Part shown: positions 26,442 to 35,963 of the stretch, piece by piece
How positions within the stretch are numbered: position 1 is the stretch's first letter
How the letters are laid out: each line of letters begins with the position of its first letter
From: Odontesthes bonariensis
Lineage: Eukaryota; Chordata; Actinopteri; Atheriniformes; Atherinopsidae
NCBI RefSeq assembly: GCF_027942865.1
Contig: NC_134524.1
Location: forward strand, 27,380,536-27,444,535
DNA length: 64,000 bases
Direction of reading: 5' to 3'
Notes under the pieces: model-generated
Database searches by the model: none
Seen by the model: only the letters and a program-made list of their open reading frames with translations
Told to the model about the DNA's origin: nothing
Made by a program: the position numbers and the translations under genes

Positions 26442-29400
26442 TCACTGGTGGAGTGAACTGATATCAGAGAAGTCTGAACAGTCTAGTGAGCTGATTTGGG
26501 TATCTGTCAACAGAGTGATTTTACAGTTCTCTTCTTCCTCCGCTGGTATGTACATGTTGCAACGGGTGCTCTGAGGAAAAAGTAGACAAAAGAAAGGAGT
26601 GAAAAACAAAGATAACACCACTATTGCAAAAACAAATATGTCTGCGCCTGCACTTTATTTACATGTGAAACTGGCTGCTAATTGACCAGAAACAAGGTCT
26701 GTGTCAAGTACACAAACATACAAGTAACAAATAAATTAAAGAAAAGACCAATATGCAGACACTGTAAAAATAGACAGGGACATGTCATGTAAAGCCACAA
26801 CTACACCCAAAGAAATAGAGAGGAGAAAAAGGAAAAAAAATGACCTCATTGTTGTTGTCAGAAATATCAGTGAGGAGATCCCGAGGTTTTGGTACTTTGG
26901 GAAAGATCTTTTCCTTATTTCTGTACAGAGGGAGTTTAATGTCAGAGGACAACAAGAAAACTACTAGAATTCCACAAGATCCAGACAAAAAGAAGACTTT
27001 GCATACTTCCAGTAACACTTGAATGTCAAGGCTGCCAGACAAGCAATCACCAGTGGGATGATAACTGCAGCGTATACCGACCAATTAACATCAGCACCTG
27101 CAAGCAAAAGCATCAGCATCATGTTCAGCTGAGAGTGATTAGATGGCGACTATATTTAATTGTTCAACTGACAATTTGAATTTTATCATCTCAATCTCAC
27201 TTTTACAAAGAAATGGCATTACTGTGTGCCAACAGCCTAAAGAAAAAACACAGACACAGACAAAATGACGAAACACATACCGAAGCACTTCTGGTCGCTC
27301 CATGGTGTGTTACCTTCGGAACTCAAAGCTCTAATGGCGATGCAGTATTCGCAGTGTGGAACCCAATTCATCAGATGTGATGTTACTTCTTGCTTTATAA
27401 TGAAACTCTGTAAAAAAGTATGGGGGGGAGGGGGGGGGGGGGTAAGGAAAATGTAAGGATAATTATTATTGTGTGCTTATAAAACAAGCTTAATTATTCT
27501 GTTTGTTTGCTGACTCTGCTCAAACTAGTTGAGCAGGAAATCAAGCATATTTACTCTGTGTGAATTTCTTCATTGGTTTCTGCTTTGCCTATTTACAATA
27601 TGCATTATTCCTTGTCTTAAATCAATGACTAACAATATGATGGCAGGGCTGTTTTCGAACTTAACAACATTTTATAGACAGACATGTAGTGTGTGAACTT
27701 TGCTTAGTGTGATACAAAGTAATTCAAGGGAACTGTGGGAAACAGGTTGCTCTGGTCTTCCCATGCCCAGTGAAACATTTTGTTGCATTTTGTCGCATAA
27801 CCGCTGAATAACTTTGCAATAAAGAAGGCTAGAGCGGGGAGGGAAGGCAGAGAGAGTCCGTGAGTGGAGCTGACAACAGGGCACACTCTCTGCTTTCTCC
27901 CTTTTGCAAAAGCACATTAATACCAACTTCTGGTTTCTGTCTGTTTATTCTGGTGTTTTGCTATTAATCTAACAGAATGCTTGCCCTAAAATTGGTGCCA
28001 TCCTATCAAGGTCATACTAAGATATTTCAGAAGACTTAATTACATTAATCATTTTGGCTCGTACACTAGGGACATTGTAGCCTGACTACGTCATACTCAC
28101 GATTCTAGTCAGAATGTGAGTCTGATACCGCTGGATTGGATTTTGAGTATGGGGCGTGTTTCAACCGAACCAGGAGAAAAAAATGCCTCTTCGCTCAATT
28201 GGATAGACCTACAACCAATCAGAGCAACGTAGTATGTGACGTAGATTAAGCGACACACACTTGTTGTAGGAAGGACAGCAAAAACATATTTTCTATCGAT
28301 AAAAGCCTTTATCGCGTTCCTCTGTTCGTCTTTCAAAATTAATGCAATGTGGAGATCCTGTAGAACAGACTCGATGGCATAATCTACACACCCTAGCTCT
28401 CCAGCGGCAGCCATGTTTGTTTCAAACGAATTAAACCAAGCGCTCTTTAGTGACGTAATCGATAATGTCCCTGTTGATCATCTGTCCATCATCGTATAAA
28501 GCCCGCCCTGGCAATCTGATTAGGTCGACTGTCGCGATGTCGAGCATAGAGATTTCCCAACTGAGCAGAGCCAGACCGAACTTCCCGACCAAAAATTTTA
28601 TGGGCGGGGCTAAGTTCGGCTGGCACCCAGGCTAGGGACATCGCACCTTATACCAAATTCCGTGGAATTTCTGAATGTGTATGGTACATGATATAATTTA
28701 TTACAGACCCCATATCTGTAATAAATCCAAGACACATTTGGATAGGAAAGCTCTTTAGCTTTCTAAAACGTTTGAAAAGTTTCTGGTATAAATATATTAG
28801 ACAGACGGGCGGACGAGCAGATAGAATCATTGTGCCTCCTACCTTTATTTTACCACACTCGGTGTAATTGATGTTGAATTCCCAACAATCCTGGCTCAAG
28901 ACATCAGGAGGAGTCCAGCTAATATTGAGTTTGGTCCCATTTTTAGTGACCTTCCATATAAGGGGAGGGGGCTTTACTGTGTGGAGAAAAGCATTACAAA
29001 CATTACCAAAAAAAGCTACTGAAAGTCTTTTTAAAAATCCCCCTTCAATATGCATAAAGGTTTCTGGGTTTCTCTCATGAGAGACTGAAAGAGGAAACGC
29101 AGCCTATCCTAAAAAAGGAGTTTTGAGACCGATAAGGCCTCTACATACCGTCGTTTATGGTCTCAAAGGTGAAGGTGTTTCTAACAGTAGTGTTGTTCAG
29201 TGTTCCGTTCAACAAGATATGGATGGCTTCTTGGGTGGTTGCCTGCAGATCACAACCAGTCTTGACACCACCAGTGTTGATATACGAGGAACATTCTTTC
29301 AATTGCGAAGGAGGAGCGCCGTTGGGCGTCTCATCCACCAACCTTGGAAACACGAGGAAAATGGTTGTCTATTTTCTTGCTTCACAGAATTCATGAAATG

Positions 29401-32400
29401 TTGAGATGGACAAACTCCTTAATATAATCATATCAATGCTAAACATTTGCATTTTAAAACGTTTGCATGAACCCATTATTTCACAGATTTTGCGGCACAA
29501 AGCAACATAAAAAAGCAAACACTTTTTTCCACAGTTTTCCACATCTGTTATGTTTTAGATCCATCTGGAAATAGATTTCAGTAAATTTTTCTCATTCGTC
29601 TAACCCAAAGAATAAGTTTTGGGGAGTTTAGTTAATCTACTATAAATCAAAGACAGAAATATCCCATTATCCTGTGTGCTTTATGGCAAATTGAAAACCA
29701 ATCCAAGACAATGAGATAATTGTAAATACCGTAGACATGTGAGACCGGGTTTTGTTGAGGTTACAGTGTGACCGACAAGCCAATAGTCACAATAATGAGA
29801 TCCACAGTTCCTTTGTGGAGATGAGAAAGCCTTACAGAATCTAACCTTTAGAGTAGAGTGGTCAGACTGACTGGTGCCCGATAGACCACTGTGATTTTTT
29901 TCCAAAGACTTTTGGCTCTAAGACAACAAGAAGTAAAGGCCTCTGATCTGATGGAAGAAACTATTTAGTCTCAACTCCCAACAGCCAGAAAGGACTAAGC
30001 CAAGCATCACCTCAATAATACCAACCATACAGTCAAACATGGCCATGGCACTTGGAGACCAAAAAGAGTGGAAGAAACTTCCAAATCACAGACACTTTAA
30101 GTAAGTGAAGGGTATTCCAAAAGATAAGTCTGAAACTTAGCAAATCAAAAATGTAAATAGTCTGAAAAGCGTCTAGGGACAGTGTCGTGTTGACAACGAG
30201 AATCCCAAGAAGATAATGGAGCTGGTCAGGAAAAGATTACACAATAACTAACGAGAAATCATAATAACTTCTCAAGAGGTCCAATATTAAATCAAATCAT
30301 CAAGACTAACTTATCATCAAAAACTCTCATGAACAGACAGCTTTTTTTTACAGCTTCCAACTCGCTTATTCAGACACAAGCCCACCCACTCAGCTGCAGA
30401 TTAAAGGATTCAAAACAGCTATGAGCAGATGTTACCACAGCAAAAATGTTTGACTTCAAAAAGCGTAATCATTTTATTGTGTAAAACAATATGGGGAGAG
30501 TTGTCACTCTTGAATGTCTGCTCCATCATCTGTAAATAATGAAGTGGTCCCTGACACAAATAACATAAACGCAAAGGAAAAAAACCCACATTGTCTGGAT
30601 CTTAAAGATTATAGTGGGGCAAGCACACACTATTCACTGAAACTGTTGTATTTCTAAATTATTGAGGGCATTTTCCAAAAGATTTTTTTTAAGTCTAGTG
30701 AATTAATTTATGAGACATAATCACAGGGTTCTAAAGTGGTGTGGTGGTTAGTGTCTTTAGCCTCATTCGGACAGAGCAGTTCTAAGAACGCAGTTCTAAT
30801 AAAGTCCAATTCAAGCCAATTGGAATTCAATTCATTGTAATCATAATTATTCATAAAATAATCCAATTCGTTCATATAGAGCCAATTCAAAAACAGTTTC
30901 CTAGCTAAGGAAACCAACAGATTGCACTGAAACTTTGTTTTCGGTCCAATCTCCCGTCCTGAGCGTGCCTGAGGCGACTGTGGAGAGAAACGACTCCCTT
31001 TTAACAGGAAGAAACCTCTGGCAGAACCAGACTCAGGAAGGGTGGCCATCCGCCTCGACCAGCTGGTCATGAAGGAAGGAAGGAAGGAAGGAAGGAAGGA
31101 AGGAGAGCGGAGCGCCGCAGACAAAGGAGACGACGTGTAACTTTAAACGTGTAAAACATTTCAGCCTATATTCTACTGTTTGCGTTGAGCAGATTAGGAA
31201 CACGAAGAAGCGGAAATCTGACAAGGGGCGTAGCTACCAACCACCAAATACCTACATCATATGTGTTGCTATGGAACCCGGAAAAGACCCAGCCTCGGAG
31301 AAGGAGCTAAAATGGTTATAGGAACTGAGGGCCGTGGTCCCTAGTTCCTGTATGTCCGAATGCGGGGAAAAACGGCCCTATTCCTGAAAAGGTTATAGGA
31401 ACTGCAAAAGGTTCCTTCAGTGGGAATGCGCTTTTTGTCTGAAAGCACAACGGTTCCTAGTTCAAATCTGTGTGGAGTTTACATGTTCTTGTGTCATGAC
31501 TTGCTGCTACATAAAAACAAATGTAGTTCATTGACCGCGTCAGGCTACAGTTGGCAGGGGTCAACTTTTTCCCAAAGGAGTTGTAGTGTCCAAAAATACA
31601 AAGCTTCCCACAGCAGCTAAACATCAAACTTACACGTGATGCAGCTGATAAAAAGTGAGCCATTAAAAAAGAATTCAGCCTTAAATGATCCCAACATCAC
31701 CACTTCCACTTGAGGTCAGTCCAACTGTGACGAAACCGGCTAACCAGACAGTATCAGGAAGTGTTGCAAAACACTGTGAAATATTGAATTACATGCTACC
31801 AATAAGTCTGAGTTTCTTTCTTCTCGGAATGAGTTTCTTGATCAAACATGATTTACATACAGTACATACATACACAGTCCCAGTCAAAAGTTAAAAATGT
31901 AAATAAATGTGCGTACAGATAGAAAAAACTGAGATCAGTTGCGTTACTTGCTGGGGACCAAGAGCAGTGAGCTTGTCTGGCTGTGGAGCTGTAGCAATTC
32001 AAATCTGTCACCAGCTCTGGGAGGAAAAGAAACACAAACACACATCTTAATAAACAGATGTCAGTCGGTCAATACATGCTTCAAAAAGCTTTTGCACACA
32101 TCTTTCTTCAAATTTAGTCAAAGTGTTTGTTTACAATTTGAACTTAAAAAACAAAGCAGAGTTGTCAAGATGTAGAAAGGCGGCAAAATGGCCTACCTGT
32201 ATAATTGACATTGTAGTGCGCAACCTCACTCTCCTTGCCCCCACAAACAATTTTGACCTCCCAACGCAGAACTCCTCCCTGCATTAGGAAGTGTTTTCCG
32301 TATTCACTGATTTTCACAGGCTAAATGAACAAGAAAACAGAAAAAAAGAGTCCTCAAACAAACAACCCAAACCATTCTTAACAGTATTAACGCAAAGAAA

Positions 32401-33658
32401 GAAACTGCACGAAACTTGTGTCAAGCACAAAAAAAATAGAGTTAGATTCACAAAAGACACTTAATACTTTACTGTGTTTAAAAAAAATAAATAAATAAAT
32501 AAGCCTTATGGTAACCTTATCCAGAGGCATAGTCAACTTCTCTGAGTTTGGAGGCATATCAGATGGACAATGGAAGCGTGTATTGCGGTCAGACCAATCA
32601 GTATTACAGACATTTTTTTTGGAAGAAAAGAAGGAAGGAATGCGTTAAGGCCTGAATTGAAAAAATTGGCGCAAATGCAAAAACTGCTACTGAAGATCAG
32701 CTTCTGAAAACAGCAACAAACATCCCAGTCTAAACATCCCAGCAGTCCAGAGGAAGGGTTAACATTTCTCAAACCTTTTTCTCAGCAGTGTACAAAAAGA
32801 TGAGTCACAATCAAAAATACTTTCGGAGTACAGTACACGCCTAAAATATGCTTGTTTTTAAAAAAAGAGACCCATATTTCCGTACTTACCTGACATTCAG
32901 TGCTGGAATGGTCCCCTCTATCTGTACATACATTATATGTGCAGTTTGTCAGTGGAAGCTGTGGTGGCTCCCAGGTCAGCAGTGGTTCAAAGTCACTGAT
33001 CCACAGCACGGACAGGTTTTGTGGTGGCAAGATTTTGCCTTAATGTAAAGAAGAAAACACACACAAAAAGAAAAGTGGTCATTCGTTCCTTTCATGGATG
33101 GCTTATTGACCCTTTCATTCATTTGCTTCATTCTGTGTAATCCTGTCAGATGATTAAGTTCCTGTTTGACTGCAGAAGTTCAGCAGAACATCTGAAGGCC
33201 GAACTGTGCTTTCTGGAAACTATCTGAAAATAATTAGACCACCAAACAAACAGCTGGCAAACATCTGTGATGCTTTGAAGTGGGAATCAAGAGCAAAAGG
33301 GGGGGCATTTAAAAATGGTCACGTCGTTTCCTGTTTATTCCTCCTAAATAAAGTCAGAATAACACACACCAACTCATGGTAATGGTGAAAAACCTTGACT
33401 TGGATGGTTGACAAGCCAACCATCCGAATGCTTTGTCACGTGAGCTTTGACGCTCACCCACTTTTCCCATCCCGACTCCAGCAGATGTGACATCTTTATA
33501 GGGGCTGGTGATTCGTGGGGAAATTCAGTAAGAGAGAGATGACGACAACAACAAAAAAACAGTTGTTAAGCAAAGTTTGTCTCACCTGTTGGGAGTTCAG
33601 CCGTTACAAAAAGACAGTTTAACACGAGCAGCTCTAAACTTCCAAACACCGCGTCCAT
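26442..33658 (-). CDS. type I cytokine receptor alpha chain, IL13RA1/IL5RA/CSF2RA-like (complete)
   Basis: Eleven minus-strand coding exons: 33586-33658, 32890-33038, 32516-32611 (right border unresolved), 32197-32320, 31917-32016, 29149-29342, 28843-28976, 27281-27407, 27007-27097, 26845-26920, 26442-26570. They sum to 1293 nt, 430 aa plus stop, close to human IL13RA1 (427) and IL5RA (420). Residues 1-24 are a signal peptide starting MDAVFGSLELLVLNCLF. Three fibronectin-like modules follow, with the cytokine-receptor CxW motif AHCSWSP near residues 164-168. PWSDQKCFG stands where WSXWS should be. A transmembrane helix lies at about 339-358. A box1 motif, IFPKVPKPRDLL, should bind a JAK. The acidic tail ends FSDISSLHQ. 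All joins except the start of exon 3 keep frame with GT/AG sites. The family is sure. The orthology is not: it may be a second il13ra1 or an il5ra/csf2ra-type chain. Confidence 0.85.
27422..27442. repeat. G-rich homopolymer tract
   Basis: Two G runs (7 and 12) split by GA lie just upstream (in transcription order) of the receptor exon at 27281-27407. On the minus strand this gives a C tract followed by the T-rich stretch of the 3' splice site. Confidence 0.85.
28078..28634. mobile_element. 557-bp DNA transposon carrying a truncated helicase-like frame
   Basis: The ends are TAGCCTG and CAGGCTA, flanked by GGGACATTG (28069-28077) and GGGACATCG (28635-28643), a 9-base direct repeat with one mismatch. 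Inside, minus-strand 28414 to about 28260 encodes a frame starting MAAAGELGCVDYAIESVL, followed by LKDEQRNAIKAF and DRKYVFAVLPT. This resembles the N-terminus of RecQ/DEAD-type helicases up to the start of Walker A, after which the similarity stops. It lies in an intron of the receptor gene. Confidence 0.55.
31071..31104. repeat. (GAAG)n microsatellite
   Basis: About eight GAAG units inside the composite repeat of receptor intron 5. Confidence 0.9.
31273..31339 (+). repeat. 67-bp dispersed repeat, copy 1
   Basis: It starts GGAACCCGGAAAAGACCCAG and matches 35717-35783 with about three differences over 67 bases in the same orientation. This copy is in intron 5 of the left receptor. Confidence 0.7.
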
Positions 33659-33731
33659 CCCTTTTAAGAGGAGCTTTTCCTAAAGTTTTCGCGTTGAAAA
33701 AGAAATGGTCGTCTGGTGCCCACCTCAGCTG

Positions 33732-33737
33732 TTTATA
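33732..33737 (-). promoter_or_regulatory. candidate TATA box of the IL13RA/IL5RA-like receptor
   Basis: On the minus strand the sequence reads CTATAAACA, a near-perfect TATA element about 75 bases upstream of the receptor ATG at 33658. A start site some 25-30 bases downstream would leave a 5' UTR of about 45 bases. This is inferred from sequence and spacing only. Confidence 0.45.
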
Positions 33738-34606
33738 GTAGAGTAGAGGAGAAATGTTCGTTTGGTCCGACTACTTTCGCTTCTAGATTCTCTGTGGGGA
33801 GGGCATGAAAAGTTTGGAGGCGGACAGGAAGTAGGCGGTGCGTTTCCCTCTCTCTGTTGGGACGCGACAGTCGGGAAGGGAAGTGAATGGGTGACGAAGA
33901 GTGACTTGTTGCTTGTAGTTTGCGGCAAGCCACGGGCAATAAACTAGTCTTCACATTATTACTACGCACGTAGTAATAAGTCAGACCCTTAATCATGGCG
34001 ACACGCTGAGGCATGAAGAGGGGTCAAAGTCTGAGACTGCCTAATAGGCTCTCCTCAGATGAAGTTAAAAGGGAGACACCACACTCAACTAATTTGTTTT
34101 TGCTCCTGGATGGCTATTGGACATTGATTCTGTGAGGATTACCAAATGTTGCTGTCTGACAGTTCCAAACCCGAAAGGCTCCTACCTCCACTGCAGCGTC
34201 TCCAAGTGGAGACGCACAGGAATTTCCCAGGCCGCCAATATTAAATTAAGATACTTTCCAATCAATTTTTAAACAAAGCAGGAGAGTCAGGATTTTGACC
34301 CCATCACAAACACGAAAGCAGAAATCTTTTACTGACTAAAGTGAGTTGAACATGCCTCCCTGTTCCTAAGTGAAGCTGATAAGTGTTGCAAAACAACTGA
34401 AAAAAAAGGAACTTGTCATTTAGGTAATCAAACAGACAAAATGTCACAATGGAGGGGACTCCGTCTACACAATTTTTTTTTTGTAATCAAGATCTGCGGA
34501 GTAAAACCTTTGGATTATATTTCCATGCTTTTCTTTGTATCAGTGCTCCAAGTTTGGAGATGCCCGCCGTGGACAATAAATAGCATCCATAAGATGGGAT
34601 ATGTTC

Positions 34607-34612
34607 TTTATT
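34607..34612 (-). terminator. candidate poly(A) signal, il13ra1
   Basis: A minus-strand AATAAA lies about 1.35 kb beyond the il13ra1 stop (35964-35966) and before the neighbouring receptor's promoter. It is a plausible end of the il13ra1 3' UTR, which would include the dispersed 67-bp repeat at 35717-35783. Confidence 0.3.
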
Positions 34613-35716
34613 TCCTAAAACAGTTATACAAACAAAAAGGTGCATACACAATATATACAGTCGAGTCATTATTTTTGGTTTTGAAAACCTCCAACACACT
34701 AGCAGAGTGATTAAATCCCACAAAGCAGAAGAAGAAAAGCCTCTGAGGAAGGAAGCACTCACATCTGATGATGATAAGGCATTTTGGATTTGGCTGTGCT
34801 TAGTTATAAAGCAGCAAAAGGTAATGCTAAAGTGACAGACAGTGTAGACTCAAGTTCGTAATGCGTCTCAAATATTTACACAATTTTCATCATTGTCCTT
34901 CTCTCAAAAAGTACGCATGTCAAACATGCATCTTCACTTTTTTCAGAAACATTAACTGTCGCGATAAAACTCTTATTTCCAGCCAAATTGTGCAAGATTA
35001 TCAAGAGCAGAGGTCACTGAAGTCTGCCAGCAAACTTCGTGAAGGTCGGTGACTATCCAGACATGCAGTACTAATGGCTTAACAGAGGAAATAGTCAATC
35101 TGTTTGCCTTCGATCCATGATTTCATATTCAATGTTTGACCACAGAAAATAAGCACCAGCCCTGCCAGGCTCACACCATCCTCAGCAAACACATTAACCA
35201 AACCGTCTTCCTCGTGTGATGATTATAACCTGTACAGAGGTCGCCAGGGGTGCACTGGGTCTCCTGAACAGTCACAGGATTATTATATATACTTTTCAAC
35301 CACCTAGGTTATCGCTGTTAGCATTGTATCAACATTGCCGCCCTCACTGGCATCTGAGCAAGTGTTGAATAAAAGGGCTATGCTGTGCCAGTACTAGTGT
35401 CTTTGGGTTTTTTTCTTAGCTTTGAAGGCACAACTGACTTTCTGTATCAAACCAAAACATTTACCCCACGACCATCCTGATCCTCAGTGGTCAGAAAGAG
35501 GATGCCAGCAGATTCCTTTCTTCTTCTCTTTACATGTCCGGGTCCACGGCTGGGGAGCTGTGTTCAAGGGCGATTTGGTACATGTTCTTAGCGTGTTCAC
35601 AGCGCGCTTCATCGGCATGCGTCCACGTTGCCATAGAAAGGACCTTATTACCACATAAAAATCTTGTTTTGTTGGGTTTTTGGTTTTTTTTCCGCAAACA
35701 TCTAATGGTTGAAGTT

Positions 35717-35783
35717 GGAACCCGGAAAAGACCCAGCCTCGGTGAAGGAGCTAAAATGGTTATAAGAACTGAGGGCCGTAGTC
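35717..35783 (+). repeat. 67-bp dispersed repeat, copy 2
   Basis: Second copy of the repeat at 31273-31339. It lies 180-250 bases beyond the il13ra1 stop, so probably within its 3' UTR (antisense to the transcript). Confidence 0.7.
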
Positions 35784-35963
35784 AGGTCAGTACAGCACAG
35801 GCACCACGCAGTGAAGTCTTTACACAGAGCCAGACGTGAAGCTCTTCACCACAAGAGGTCGCTGGGACAAAGGTTTTCAGCCTGCTGTACATTACTTTCC
35901 AAAGTTTCTTTAATAATTGAAGTTCAAAGTTCAAGTCCAGCTGCAATGCAGTCTTTACTATGT

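Larger units (their letters stand above)
30755..31450. mobile_element. composite repeat in receptor intron 5
   Basis: The ends CATTCGGACA (about 30765) and TGTCCGAATG (about 31352) are inverted, suggesting a DNA element. Within it is a block reading CTCCCTTTTAACAGGAAGAAACC, like a reversed LINE 3' end, plus a GAAG microsatellite and a 67-bp unit that recurs at 35717-35783. No intact coding frame. Confidence 0.4.
33659..35963. other. intergenic region between the two receptor genes
   Basis: It holds the promoter of the left receptor (TATA candidate at 33732-33737) and the 3' UTR of il13ra1. Apart from the 67-bp repeat at 35717-35783 nothing else is recognisable, and no further exon is supported. 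Confidence 0.6.

Noticed and set aside
28109-28414. Frame starting MAAAGELG as a possible small host gene
   Set aside because: It lies wholly within a transposon with flanking duplication and loses helicase similarity at the P-loop. It is kept as a finding, not as a gene.
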